In this document: positions 39,400 through 50,143 of the stretch, in pieces
Position numbering within the stretch: the first letter of the stretch is position 1
How the letters are laid out: every line of letters begins with the position of its first letter
Source of the DNA: Deinococcus aerolatus
GTDB taxonomy: Bacteria > Deinococcota > Deinococci > Deinococcales > Deinococcaceae
Assembly (NCBI RefSeq): GCF_014647055.1
Contig: NZ_BMOL01000011.1
Span: 1-64,000 of the forward strand
Direction: 5' to 3'
DNA length: 64,000 nucleotides
Made by a program: the position numbers and the translations under genes
Notes under the pieces: model-generated
Database searches by the model: none
The model's input: the letters and a program-made list of their open reading frames with translations, nothing else
Told to the model about the DNA's origin: nothing

Positions 39400-40999
39400 A
39401 CCCCTGGCCGGGGCCGGGGTTCACGCCGACCCGGTTGCGGCCCTCCCCCTTGGCCAGGTACAGGGCGCGGTCGGCCGCCAGCAGGACCTGCTCGGGGGCG
39501 GGTCCGTGTTCCGCTGAGGTGGCCACCCCGAACGACGCCGTGATTCTGAGGGTCTGCCCATCATGAGAAATAGTGAGGTCCTCGATGTCGCGCCGGATGC
39601 TCTCGGCCACCTGCTGGACCTGGGCTGCCGGGGGACCGGACAGCAGCATCACGAATTCCTCGCCTCCGTAACGGCACAGGGTGTGCTGTTCCCCGAAGCG
39701 CCGTTGCAGCAGGGCGGCCACCTCCTGCAGGACCCGGTCGCCGCCTGCATGCCCGTAGGTGTCGTTGATGACCTTGAAGTGGTCGAGGTCAAAGATCAGG
39801 ACGCTGTACGCCGCCTCCGGGTCAGTGGCCAGCAGGCCCAGCTGCTTCTGGAGATACCGGCGATTGTGCAGCCCGGTCAGGGGGTCACGCAGACTCTGCT
39901 CTCTGAGCTGCACCTGAAGGCGCTGAATTTCCAGGAAGCGTTGCTGAAGTTCCTCGTGGGCGGCCTGAATCTGGGCTTCGGCCCGCTGCTGCTCGGTGAC
40001 GTCGCGCCACACCACCATGTGGCCCTGAACCACCTGCTGGTCGTCTCTCAGGCTCGACACCCGCACCTCCAGGTGGCGGTCCCCCGGCAGCGCCAGCCGA
40101 AGCTGCTGGTCGCCCAGGTCACGCAGGTCGTGCAGCGCCGCGCTCCAGTGCGCGAACACCTCGGAGGCCGGCAGGCCCAGCGGCGAATGGACCTGCGTCT
40201 CCACCATCCGGCGTGCTGCCTGGTTCATGTCCAGCACGCGCCTTCGCTGGTCCAGCACCACGACGCCGTCCGGCAGCTGCTCGATCAGCCGGTGCCGCGC
40301 CACCGGCACCAGATCGAACAGGCGCAGCCCCAGCACGGCGTACATGAAAACCGCGCCCGTCACCAGAAACGACATGGGCGTGATGTCCAGCCCCGGAAAC
40401 ACCGGCCCCCACACCACCCCCACGAAGCTACCGGCCCACGGCACCGTCAGGCCCAGCAGCACCCAGCTGACCTGCTGGCGGTACAGCCCAACCGACTCCT
40501 GCCGGGCCCGGATCAGGCGGATGACGCTGAGCAGAATCAACACATACCCGTGCGCCACCACCACCGTGAACCACGGGCCACCATTCAGCAGGGTATGGGC
40601 CGTGCGGAGCCCGGCAACCGGGCCGAACAGCAGGCCGTGCGGATCATTCGTGATCATCAGGGCGACCGTGATCAGGCTGACGGCCAGCACCGCCGTCCAT
40701 TCCGGCCACCTGACCCTGCGGGCCGGGGCCGTGAGCAGGCGCGTCAGCAGCCACACGCACACCGGACTGGAGACCGCCCCCACAAAGCTGGCCAGCAGCC
40801 ACACCTGCGGCCACAGCGGCCCTGAACTGCTCCAGTGCGCCGCGTAGGTCAGGGTCCAGAACGCCACCATAAGCAGATAGGCAAACAGCCCCAGCGCCCC
40901 CGGAACCTCACGGCGCCGCCACGCCACGGCGGCGGTCATCAGGGCCAGGACGCCGGCGCAGCTGAGCCACAGCGTGTAGGTCTGAGCCAGCGTTGACAT
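39368..40999 (-). CDS. Membrane-bound diguanylate cyclase (7TM-PAS-GGDEF)
   Basis: This 543-residue protein has seven membrane helices in residues 1-215, like the histidine-kinase N-terminal 7TM sensor. A PAS-like region follows near 225-340 (LIEQLPDGVVVLDQRRRVLDMN). A short coiled coil and a C-terminal GGDEF domain end it: DPLTGLHNRRYLQ, IFDLDHFKVINDTYGHAGGD and the active site RYGGEEF near 450. It should make cyclic di-GMP from two GTP. No RxxD inhibitory site is seen before the active site. ATG 40999 is chosen to begin just before helix one; the frame extends 36 codons further. Confidence 0.88.
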   Translation of the reverse strand: MSTLAQTYTLWLSCAGVLALMTAAVAWRRREVPGALGLFAYLLMVAFWTLTYAAHWSSSGPLWPQVWLLASFVGAVSSPVCVWLLTRLLTAPARRVRWPEWTAVLAVSLITVALMITNDPHGLLFGPVAGLRTAHTLLNGGPWFTVVVAHGYVLILLSVIRLIRARQESVGLYRQQVSWVLLGLTVPWAGSFVGVVWGPVFPGLDITPMSFLVTGAVFMYAVLGLRLFDLVPVARHRLIEQLPDGVVVLDQRRRVLDMNQAARRMVETQVHSPLGLPASEVFAHWSAALHDLRDLGDQQLRLALPGDRHLEVRVSSLRDDQQVVQGHMVVWRDVTEQQRAEAQIQAAHEELQQRFLEIQRLQVQLREQSLRDPLTGLHNRRYLQKQLGLLATDPEAAYSVLIFDLDHFKVINDTYGHAGGDRVLQEVAALLQRRFGEQHTLCRYGGEEFVMLLSGPPAAQVQQVAESIRRDIEDLTISHDGQTLRITASFGVATSAEHGPAPEQVLLAADRALYLAKGEGRNRVGVNPGPGQGFTPVGLAALD

Positions 41000-41120
41000 T
41001 GTTCCGGACAGCATAGCGTGAGAAGGCTGAGCGATTATTGGCATGTGGGGCAGACCGGGATCCGCCGATGCCCCCGGCTGAGTCCGCGCTGTGGGTGCCT
41101 GGGCCACCGGCAGTCAAAAA

Positions 41121-41145
41121 CCCCCCACCCTCTGGAGGTGGGGGG
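41121..41145 (-). terminator. Terminator of the S8 protease pair
   Basis: On the minus strand, CCCCCCACC pairs with GGTGGGGGG (41137-41145 with 41121-41129) around a short loop and is followed by TTTTT. It lies about 55 bases after the stop of the second protease. Confidence 0.82.
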
Positions 41146-41200
41146 CTCAAAGAAAGCGGGGAGAGACCGGGAAGGCCCTTTCCACGTCACTCCGGGCAGG

Positions 41201-42343
41201 TTATCGCAGGACTTTTTTCATGAACAGCCAGGCGTTGACCACGCCGTTGCCCAGAATGTTGCTTTTGCCCCGGGTCAGCCCGCGGTTGGCGGGTGTGATG
41301 TCGGTGGCCGTGGTATTCATCATCAGGGCCAGCTGACCCTTGAGGGTGGGGCTGTAAGACTCGCCCAGCGCCAGGGCCAGCGTGCCGCTCAGCACCGGCG
41401 CTGCGAACGAGGTGCCGTTGACCACGGCGTACTCCCCATTCGGAACGGCGGTGGCGAGGTCCACGCCCGGCGCGGCAAGCTCCAGGGTATTGCCGTAGTT
41501 GGACCAGTCGGCCAGGGCCATGTCCGGGCTCACGGCCCCGGCGTTCACGCCGTACCGGCCGAGCATACTGTCCTCCTTGGTCGTGTTGCGTGCCGGGTAC
41601 GCGACCTGTTGAAAGCCCTCGTTTCCTGCGGCGAGGGTGATATAGATGCCCTGTGCGGCGGCGCGCTCGAGCGCCAGACTCAGTTCGCCGTCCACACCGG
41701 ACGCGACCGACAGGTTAATCACCTGTGCGCCCTGCTTGACGGCCCAGTCCACCCCGGCGGCAAGGTTTTTAACGGTCCCTCCGCCTGTTGCGTTCAGAAC
41801 GCGGATGGGCAGAATCCTGGCTTCAGGAGCCACCTGCAACACCAGGCTGGCCACCGCCGTGCCGTGGCCATACAGGTCGCCGCCAGAGCTGGAGACATCG
41901 CTCGGATCGGTATCCTGTCCCACGAAGTCGTACCAGCTTTCGGGGGCCGTCAGGTGACCAGCAAAGACGGGGTGCGACACGTCCAGGCCAGTGTCGATCA
42001 CGGCCACAACCACACCTCGGCCCAGGTTGGGGGCCATGGCCTGGGCTTCGGGCAGTTTAATGAGCTTCCACGCCGCCGCGTTCTCGCTGAAGGTGTTGGG
42101 AACGCCGCTGGCAACCGTGCTGCTGTCCAGACCCTTGGCCCAGGCGCCGATTCTGCCCTTGGCCCAGGCGCCGATCCGGCCGCTTGCGGCCGCTGACTTC
42201 ATGGTGGGTTCTTCAGTGGTGCCACCCTGGGCCTGCAGGCTGCTGCCAGCGCTGTACGCCTGGGGCGTGGTGACGGGGGTGGTGCCACAGGAGGCCAGCA
42301 AGGCTCCGGTCAGGATCGGGAGGAGATAATGGGTGTGCTTCAT
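41201..42343 (-). CDS. S8 subtilisin-like protease lipoprotein with Trp-Ala repeats
   Basis: A lipoprotein signal with LLASC ends at Cys 19. A low-complexity stretch carries two exact copies of GRIGAWAK near 56-71. The subtilase domain has Asp in VIDTGLD near 115, His in YGHGTAVAS near 158, and Ser in NGTSFAAP near 318, so it should be an active serine protease on the outside of the cytoplasmic membrane. It follows the other S8 gene by 13 bases and forms an operon with it. The absence of a large propeptide suggests quick maturation or trans processing. Confidence 0.9.
   Translation of the reverse strand: MKHTHYLLPILTGALLASCGTTPVTTPQAYSAGSSLQAQGGTTEEPTMKSAAASGRIGAWAKGRIGAWAKGLDSSTVASGVPNTFSENAAAWKLIKLPEAQAMAPNLGRGVVVAVIDTGLDVSHPVFAGHLTAPESWYDFVGQDTDPSDVSSSGGDLYGHGTAVASLVLQVAPEARILPIRVLNATGGGTVKNLAAGVDWAVKQGAQVINLSVASGVDGELSLALERAAAQGIYITLAAGNEGFQQVAYPARNTTKEDSMLGRYGVNAGAVSPDMALADWSNYGNTLELAAPGVDLATAVPNGEYAVVNGTSFAAPVLSGTLALALGESYSPTLKGQLALMMNTTATDITPANRGLTRGKSNILGNGVVNAWLFMKKVLR
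42133..42180 (-). repeat. Two 24-base tandem repeats coding GRIGAWAK
   Basis: Units at 42133-42156 and 42157-42180 are nearly identical and encode the doubled GRIGAWAK before the protease domain. They differ at a few bases toward the unit end. Confidence 0.85.
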
Positions 42344-42356
42344 ATCTTCTGGGCTC

Positions 42357-43700
42357 CTAGCGGTAATTCTTGATGAAGGAGTAGGCGTTCACCGTGCCGT
42401 AACCCAGTCCCAAGAGAAACAGGGGGTCGCGAGGCGCAGTGGCAGAACTATTAAGATTCGTTAATATAGCTGAAATTTCTCTGGCCGTGGTGTTGGGCGC
42501 GCCTGTGGACAGGGCCAGGGCCACGATGCCCGAAACCACCGGGGTCGAGAACGAGGTGCCGGTCACGCTGGCGATCTGTGAGCCAGGGAAGGCGGCGACG
42601 AGGTTCTCGCCGGGCGCGGTGATTTCCAGGTTTGCACCATAGGTGCTGAAGCTGGACTTCAGGAAATTGGTGCCCACGCTCCCCACCCCGACCGAGCCGT
42701 AGCCCTGCACGGTGGTCGTGTCTGCCCTGACTGCCGGGAACAGCACAGCGGTGTTGCCCGTATTGCCCGACGCGCAGATCACGGCGACGCCCTTGTTGAC
42801 GGCATTCTGGATGGCCGTATTCAAGACGCTGGTGTTGACGTTGCTGCCCAGGCTGAGGTTGATGACCTCGGCCCCTGCCGAGACGGCGTAATCAATCGCG
42901 CTGGCAATCGTGCTGGTGTCACCGTTGCCGTCAGCGTCCAGCACCCGGATGGGCAGGATCGTGACCTTAGGCGCGATCTGCAAAACGATGCTGGCAGCGG
43001 CCGTGCCGTGCCCATAGCCGTCAAACTGCGCGCCGCCTTCCTGGGGCACATTGTCGCCGTCAATAAAGTCCTTGGCATTTCTGATGTCCAGCTTGCCCTG
43101 GAAGGAAGGGTGGCTCAGGTCAAAACCGGTATCCAGCACCGCCACCTTCACGCCCTGACCCAGTTCCGGGACCAACGACTGTGCCTGACTGAGTTGGATC
43201 ATGTTCCAGGCCGGGACATTCTGGCTGAAGGTCGTGGCCATGGTGAGTGCGCTGGTTCCAGTGGCCCAGGTGCTGAATCCAGTGGCCCAGGTGCTGAATC
43301 CAGTGGCCCAGGTGCTGAACCCGGTGGCCCAGGTGCTGAACCCCTGCACGCTGATGTTAAAGGACCTGGAATTGACCTCCACTCCTTCGCTGTCGTAACT
43401 GCCCTTGGAAAGGTTGTTGTTGGCGATGATGGCGTTGCCCGTTTCGGGGTGGTAGGCAACGATGTATCCGCCATACATCTTCTGCAGGCTGGCCCTGGAC
43501 ACGCTGGCCGGAATGCTCAGGGTGTGCAGGTACTTGTAGTTCTTGGGCAGGTCCGGGGTGCTGGTGACCTTCTGGGTCGTGAGCGTGGCCTGACTGTTCG
43601 GCGGCTGGTTTGGCTGGCTACCACAGGACGCCAGCAGGGCCGCAGTCAGGGTGGCTGCGGTCAGGCTGAGGTAGAACCGGTTGCGGGATTGAGGGACCAT
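42357..43700 (-). CDS. S8 subtilisin-like protease lipoprotein with four FSTWATG repeats
   Basis: A signal sequence with LLASC ends near Cys 26. An inhibitor-like propeptide near 45-110 includes YIVAYHPETGNAIIA. Four exact FSTWATG units follow near 119-146. The subtilase domain has Asp in VLDTGFD near 186, His in YGHGTAAAS near 228, and Ser in TGTSFSTP near 388. It should be an active exported serine protease. ATG 43700 is supported by AAGGAG; the frame extends upstream without support. It is the first gene of the two-protease operon. Confidence 0.9.
   Translation of the reverse strand: MVPQSRNRFYLSLTAATLTAALLASCGSQPNQPPNSQATLTTQKVTSTPDLPKNYKYLHTLSIPASVSRASLQKMYGGYIVAYHPETGNAIIANNNLSKGSYDSEGVEVNSRSFNISVQGFSTWATGFSTWATGFSTWATGFSTWATGTSALTMATTFSQNVPAWNMIQLSQAQSLVPELGQGVKVAVLDTGFDLSHPSFQGKLDIRNAKDFIDGDNVPQEGGAQFDGYGHGTAAASIVLQIAPKVTILPIRVLDADGNGDTSTIASAIDYAVSAGAEVINLSLGSNVNTSVLNTAIQNAVNKGVAVICASGNTGNTAVLFPAVRADTTTVQGYGSVGVGSVGTNFLKSSFSTYGANLEITAPGENLVAAFPGSQIASVTGTSFSTPVVSGIVALALSTGAPNTTAREISAILTNLNSSATAPRDPLFLLGLGYGTVNAYSFIKNYR
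43258..43341 (-). repeat. Four 21-base tandem repeats coding FSTWATG
   Basis: Units at 43258, 43279, 43300 and 43321 are identical except for one or two bases. They encode four copies of the heptapeptide between propeptide and protease domain. Near-identity suggests recent expansion or gene conversion. Confidence 0.92.
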
Positions 43701-43900
43701 GAGAGCTCCTTGTGTGAGTGGCGACGGGCGGTCGGCGAAGTCACAGCGGAGAACGGAATGGCAGGGGAAAAGACGCTGTGAACTAATCCACAGCATGAGC
43801 AGAAAATCTTACACTTTTCTTCTTTAATCATTTGATGAGGAGTAGTGTGATGCGACGTGGCCCGATTGAGACCGGGTGGCTGGACCTTGGTATGGGAAGA

Positions 43901-43916
43901 CCCCCCAGATGGGGGG
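43901..43916 (-). terminator. Hairpin after the large GGDEF gene
   Basis: CCCCCC (43901-43906) and GGGGGG (43911-43916) form a short GC stem about 35 bases past the stop of the 1268-residue gene on the minus strand. The following T run is short, so this is tentative. Confidence 0.45.
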
Positions 43917-43951
43917 CCTGGATTCGGGATGAATTTTGCGGCAGGGACCGC

Positions 43952-46900
43952 TCAGAAAGCGACGCAATTGCGGTCCCGTTTGGCCTCGTAAAGCTTCTCG
44001 TCCGCCTGGGCCACCAGTCGCTCGAAATTGGGCAACCCTTCATTGGTGGCCACCCCCAGCGAGAGGGTCACGCGGAGGCCCGGGGCGAGGGCCGGCCAGT
44101 CGGTCTGCTCAACGGCGGCGCGCAGGCGTCTGGCGACCGCGACGGCCTGGGGCAGGGGGGTGTCTGGCAGCACCAGCACGAATTCCTCGCCGCCGTAGCG
44201 CCCAGGCGCGTCTGAGGAGCGGCACGAGGACAGCAGCCGGGCACCCAGCTGGCGCAGCACCTCGTCCCCAACGGGATGGGAAAACCTGTCGTTGACCTGT
44301 TTGAAGTGGTCCACGTCAAGCATGATCAGCGACAGGACGCGGCCCTCGGCCCGGTGCTGATCAAATTCACGCGCCAGGATCGTCTCGATGTGGTGGCGGT
44401 TGAAGACGCCGGTCAGGCTGTCGTCGCGCAGCTGGCGTTCCAGCACAAGCGACTGTTCCTGCAGGGCCGCCACCAGCGCGCTCTTCTCCCGGTTGGCCTG
44501 TTCCAGCGCCACATTGGCACTGGCCAGTTCCACCGAGCGCAGCTTGTACAGCTTCGCCTCGGATTCGGCCCGGTCCACCTCGTACTGCACCATCAGCGCC
44601 CGGGTTTTCATGGCCATCTCTTCCTCAAGCAATTGCCGCTGGACTTCTCGCTCGCCCTCCAGATGGATCATGGCGCGTTCCATATCGCCGCGGCCCTTGT
44701 GCAGGACCGTCAGCTTGTGGTGGGCCAGCACGGCAAGTTCCGGCCATGCGAACTGCTGGCTGTTGGTCAGCACCTGTTCGTACAGGCTCCAGGCCTCCTG
44801 AACGGCGCCGCCCGCCTCCAGGTTGGAGGCGGAATACAACTGCACCCAGGCCAGCGGCTCGGGCATATCCAGCTGCGGCGCCTGCAAAAGTTCCAGCGCC
44901 TGCTGGTGCAGCGCTGTGGCCTGCGCCGTGTGGCCCTGTCCATCCAGGGCCCGGGCAATTACCGAGACCGACAGCGCCTGATGAAGTGTATCCCCGCCGT
45001 CGATACTGCCCTGGGCGGCCCGCTCGCCGTACGCCTGGGCCTGTGCAAACTGACCCAGCTCCTGATGGGCGTCGGCAATACTGTACAGGCAGGCCACCTG
45101 GGCCGGCGCATTGCCAGCCTTGTCGAAAACTTCGTAGGCCTGCTGGTAGTACGACAGGGCCTTGTCCAGGTCCTTCAGGCGGGATGATGCCACCACACCC
45201 AGGTTCATCAGGGCGTTGGCCTCGCCCGCCAGATCGTCGAGTCGCCTGGACAGTTCCATTGCTTCAAGCAGACATTCGATGGCCCGCTCCGTGTTGTAGA
45301 TGACGCGGTAAACGTTGCCCAGCAGGTTCTGACAATCGCGCTCCAGGGCTAGGTCGCCATAGGCCTGTGCAATAGACACGGCCTGATCAACCTTGGTCAA
45401 CGCGGGCTTGAATTCGGACAGCAGGATGTCGTGGAAGCCCAGGGTCCGCAGGGCATAGGCCAGTCCCAGATGGTGGTCATGTTGCTCGGAGATCAGCTGG
45501 GCCTCGCGCGCCTCACGGAGACTCTCGGCCGGCTCTGCCCGCCGCATCTGCCACGCCGACTCGTTCAGGACCCCCACGTGCTGGATCACGTGCGCCGGTA
45601 CGCTGGGCCTCGCGTCAAACGCGGTGTCGGCGGGTTTCAGCTGCTCGGATGGGTTCAGGGCCTGTGCGCCCACAGCGGGCGGGACCTCGGAATCCGAGTG
45701 AAAGGAGCCGGCGATCATGCCCAGAAACACCTCGATCAGGTAGGGATCGAAGTGTTTGCCGGACTGCTCGGCCATTTCCCGCCAGGCCTCTTCCCTGGAC
45801 CAGGCTTTCTTGTAGGGCCGTTCGGTCGTCAGGGCGTCCCAGACATCCACGATGGCCACAATTCTGCCCATCAGGGGAATGCTGTCGCCCTGCAGGCCCT
45901 GGGGATACCCGCTGCCGTCCCAGCGCTCATGGTGCGTCAGGGCGATCTGCTCGGCCATCCGCATCAGGTCGGACTGGCCGCCTTCCAGCACACGCGCCCC
46001 GATGGTCGTGTGGTGTTTCATGATGGTGAACTCTTCGGCTGTCAGTCTGTCGGTCTTGAGCAGAACGACATCGGGAACCGCAATCTTGCCGATGTCGTGT
46101 AGCCGCGCGGCCAGCCGCACCAGTTCCACCTCGGTGGGGGTCAGTCCGATGGCCTGAGCCAGGGAAGCGGCCAGCTGAGAAACCCGCTGCGTGTGGCTAC
46201 CCGTCTTGTCGTCGCGGTACTCACCCACCAGACCCAGGCGCGAGATGATCTCGCGCTGGGCCAGTTCCAGATCGGCCGTCCGCTGCTGAACCTCCAGTTC
46301 GGCCTCGGCACGGGCCTGCTGCGAGGTCTGGTTCATCAGGCGGTAGGTTTCGGCCTGATGCCGGGCCCGCTCCACTTCCAGCTGGGCGGTCAGGTTCAGG
46401 AAGGTCTCCTGCCGGTCCTGATTGTGCAGGCCCCGTTCCAGGGCCAGGGCTTCCCTGAGTTGCAGGGCGGCCTGCTCGAAGCGGCCCAGCCGCTGCAGGA
46501 CTTCCCCCAGGTGATCGTGAATCTCCAGTGCGGCGCGCTCACTGCCGCTTTGCCGGGCGCAGGCCAGGGCCAGCTCAAAGTGGGCCGCCGCCTGCTCGAG
46601 CTCGCCGCCCTCTGCCTGCACAAGGGCCAGGTGCATCAGGGCATTCTGTTCGCTGGGCAGGGCGCCCAGTTCCCGGGACAGGTCCAGCGCCTGCCCGAAC
46701 GTCTCCAGCGCCAGTGCCCGCTGTCCCATTCCGGCGTAAATCTGTCCCAGGTTGTCCAGGGTTTCCGCCTCGTTGTAGCGGCGTCCACTGGCCTGGGCCA
46801 GCCGCAGGGCCTGAAGCAGCAGATGCAGGGCGTCCTTGTGCTGCCCGCGGTCTCTGGCGATCAGCCCCAGACCGGTCAGCCCGGCAATTTCATTGGCGGT

Positions 46901-47758
46901 GTCCCCGGCCTGCTGGGCGGCGGCCATGCCCTGGCCGAAGGCCTCAGTTGCCCGGTCGTATTCGTGCCCGATCTGGTGGATGTTGCCAATGTTGATCAGG
47001 CAGGCGCTTTCCAGGCTGTGCAACGGTTCCGGGCAGTGGGTGATGTACTCGAAACAGCGGGCCAGATGTTCCAGCGCCTGATGCAGATCGCCCAGCTCAA
47101 TATGAATCAGCCCAAGGTTGTTCAGGCATTTGGCGTACCCCGCATGGTCCTGCAGTTCCTCACGCACCACCGACTCGTCGAGAATGACGGCGCTGGCTTC
47201 GCGGTACCTGCCCTGGAGGAAAAGCGCCATGCCCTGCAGCTTGAAGGCCTGGGCCAGCTCTGCTGTCCGCTGACCGGCCAGCAGATGCATGATGTCCTGG
47301 CCCAGCTCGGACACCCGGTCGTAGTGCTCGCACAGGACCTCGGCCTCGGTCTGGCACAGCAGGGCCGCAATCTGCCCCGGCAGGTCACCGGCCTCGGCAA
47401 AGAGGTCAGTGGCACGCCGGGCGTGGTGCAGCGCGGCTTCACCTTCCTCCAGCCCCAGCAGGCCCTGAGCCCAGATGTTGTGCGCCTCGCCCTGCAGCTC
47501 AAGAGGCCAGGTGGCCAGCACCCCGGAAGCCGACTGCAGCACCTGCACCGCCGCCGTGGGGTCAGCGTCCACAAGAGCCCGCGCCCGGTCCAGCACGGGC
47601 CGACAAGCACCCACAATCTGATTCGGCGAGGCATGGTTCAAGAGGTGACCTTTGATCTGGAGGAGAGGAGAGGACCGGGACGGGCGAGGATGCACAAGCG
47701 ACGGTCCGGGACCGCTGGCCTCATTATCATTATTCGTTCTGTATAACTGAAATCTCAC
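43952..47758 (-). CDS. TPR/HD-GYP/TPR/GGDEF bifunctional cyclic-di-GMP protein
   Basis: This 1268-residue protein has four parts. A first TPR array lies at about 60-440, and a coiled coil and HD-GYP phosphodiesterase at about 515-690. The phosphodiesterase has HDIGKIAVPD near 552 and HHERWDGSGYP near 606. A second TPR array follows at about 740-1050, then a coiled coil. A C-terminal GGDEF cyclase completes it, with LDVDHFKQVND and RYGGEEF near 1186. Both catalytic motifs look intact, so one polypeptide could both make and hydrolyse cyclic di-GMP. No membrane segments are seen. The frame starts at GTG 47758; TTG 47641 may be the true start, since the first 39 residues look non-conserved. Confidence 0.9.
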   Translation of the reverse strand: MRFQLYRTNNDNEASGPGPSLVHPRPSRSSPLLQIKGHLLNHASPNQIVGACRPVLDRARALVDADPTAAVQVLQSASGVLATWPLELQGEAHNIWAQGLLGLEEGEAALHHARRATDLFAEAGDLPGQIAALLCQTEAEVLCEHYDRVSELGQDIMHLLAGQRTAELAQAFKLQGMALFLQGRYREASAVILDESVVREELQDHAGYAKCLNNLGLIHIELGDLHQALEHLARCFEYITHCPEPLHSLESACLINIGNIHQIGHEYDRATEAFGQGMAAAQQAGDTANEIAGLTGLGLIARDRGQHKDALHLLLQALRLAQASGRRYNEAETLDNLGQIYAGMGQRALALETFGQALDLSRELGALPSEQNALMHLALVQAEGGELEQAAAHFELALACARQSGSERAALEIHDHLGEVLQRLGRFEQAALQLREALALERGLHNQDRQETFLNLTAQLEVERARHQAETYRLMNQTSQQARAEAELEVQQRTADLELAQREIISRLGLVGEYRDDKTGSHTQRVSQLAASLAQAIGLTPTEVELVRLAARLHDIGKIAVPDVVLLKTDRLTAEEFTIMKHHTTIGARVLEGGQSDLMRMAEQIALTHHERWDGSGYPQGLQGDSIPLMGRIVAIVDVWDALTTERPYKKAWSREEAWREMAEQSGKHFDPYLIEVFLGMIAGSFHSDSEVPPAVGAQALNPSEQLKPADTAFDARPSVPAHVIQHVGVLNESAWQMRRAEPAESLREAREAQLISEQHDHHLGLAYALRTLGFHDILLSEFKPALTKVDQAVSIAQAYGDLALERDCQNLLGNVYRVIYNTERAIECLLEAMELSRRLDDLAGEANALMNLGVVASSRLKDLDKALSYYQQAYEVFDKAGNAPAQVACLYSIADAHQELGQFAQAQAYGERAAQGSIDGGDTLHQALSVSVIARALDGQGHTAQATALHQQALELLQAPQLDMPEPLAWVQLYSASNLEAGGAVQEAWSLYEQVLTNSQQFAWPELAVLAHHKLTVLHKGRGDMERAMIHLEGEREVQRQLLEEEMAMKTRALMVQYEVDRAESEAKLYKLRSVELASANVALEQANREKSALVAALQEQSLVLERQLRDDSLTGVFNRHHIETILAREFDQHRAEGRVLSLIMLDVDHFKQVNDRFSHPVGDEVLRQLGARLLSSCRSSDAPGRYGGEEFVLVLPDTPLPQAVAVARRLRAAVEQTDWPALAPGLRVTLSLGVATNEGLPNFERLVAQADEKLYEAKRDRNCVAF

Positions 47759-47846
47759 ACAGCGGCGTCTTGCCTGGGCCTGATGGGCCGCCTGTGAGGT
47801 CGGCGGTTGTGCAGGCAGCCTACCCCAGGACCTTATAAAATTAAAA

Positions 47847-47871
47847 AAGCCGGGGCATCACGCCCCGGCTT
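47847..47871 (-). terminator. groEL terminator
   Basis: On the minus strand, AAGCCGGGGC (complement of 47862-47871) pairs with GCCCCGGCTT around a five-base loop and is followed by four T residues. It lies about 20 bases after the groEL stop. Confidence 0.85.
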
Positions 47872-47889
47872 CCCTTGTTTCTGACTGGC

Positions 47890-49557
<1,668 letters not shown>

Positions 49558-49606
49558 CTAAAAGTTTGAGAGGTTGAAGGGCAAAAGTGGAGGGTTTATC
49601 CCGTCC

Positions 49607-49894
49607 TTACTCGACGATGGCCAGGATGTCGCGCTCGGCCAGGATCGAGTAGTTCTTGCCTTCCAGATTGACTTCGGTGCCGCCGTATTTGGCGAAGTAC
49701 ACGGTGTCGCCCTCGGACACGTCCAGGGGAACGCGGGTGCCGTTGTCCAGCATCTTGCCGCTGCCCACGGCGATGACCTTGCCGCGCTGGCTCTTTTCCT
49801 TGGCCGAATCGGGGACGTACAGGCCGCCCGCCGTCTTCTGCTCGGTGTCCTCGACGATTTCTACCAGCACACGATCACCTAAAGGTTTAAGCAT
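49607..49894 (-). CDS. groS: Co-chaperonin GroES
   Basis: This 95-residue co-chaperonin begins [20 protein letters not shown] and carries the mobile loop near 17-33 ([16 protein letters not shown]). It ends [14 protein letters not shown]. It caps the GroEL ring. AGGAGGA lies upstream of ATG 49894. It is the first gene of the groES-groEL operon, transcribed from the promoter at 49974-50003. Confidence 0.98.
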   Translation of the reverse strand: MLKPLGDRVLVEIVEDTEQKTAGGLYVPDSAKEKSQRGKVIAVGSGKMLDNGTRVPLDVSEGDTVYFAKYGGTEVNLEGKNYSILAERDILAIVE

Positions 49895-49973
49895 GGATGT
49901 TCCTCCTGCGAATGAAGTTTGGGGCCGTAACCCTGCCGGTGGTGTCTGGCGGGTTTTCGCCGTTCCGCACGCG

Positions 49974-50003
49974 AGAATAGTCCTGTAAAGCTAAAAATGT
50001 CAA
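49974..50003 (-). promoter_or_regulatory. groES-groEL promoter, TTGACA-18-TATTCT
   Basis: On the minus strand, TTGACA (50003-49998) and TATTCT (49979-49974) are 18 bases apart, about 80 bases before groES. No CIRCE repeat (TTAGCACTC and its complement) is present between promoter and gene. Confidence 0.75.
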
Positions 50004-50087
50004 GCGCAGCAGTCCGAGAAGTTGAGTCTGATGCGCTCAAGGTGCGCCAGCACGTCTAAACAACGTATGTCTACCTCATCTACTCTG

Positions 50088-50107
50088 TATGACATATATA
50101 TGTCATA
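50088..50107. promoter_or_regulatory. Perfect 20-base palindrome before the GGDEF/RHH gene
   Basis: TATGACATATATATGTCATA at 50088-50107 is identical to its own reverse complement. It ends 36 bases before ATG 50144 and lies where a promoter should be. It is a strong candidate operator for the ribbon-helix-helix domain encoded just downstream. Confidence 0.7.
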
Positions 50108-50143
50108 CCGATATAGCTAGATTCTGAGTCAGGAGGAACGTCT

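Noticed and set aside
50088..50107. The palindrome as a radiation/desiccation response motif
   Set aside because: The Deinococcus motif has TTATGTCA then TGACATAA. Here TGACATA comes before TATGTCA, the reverse order, so it is not a match.
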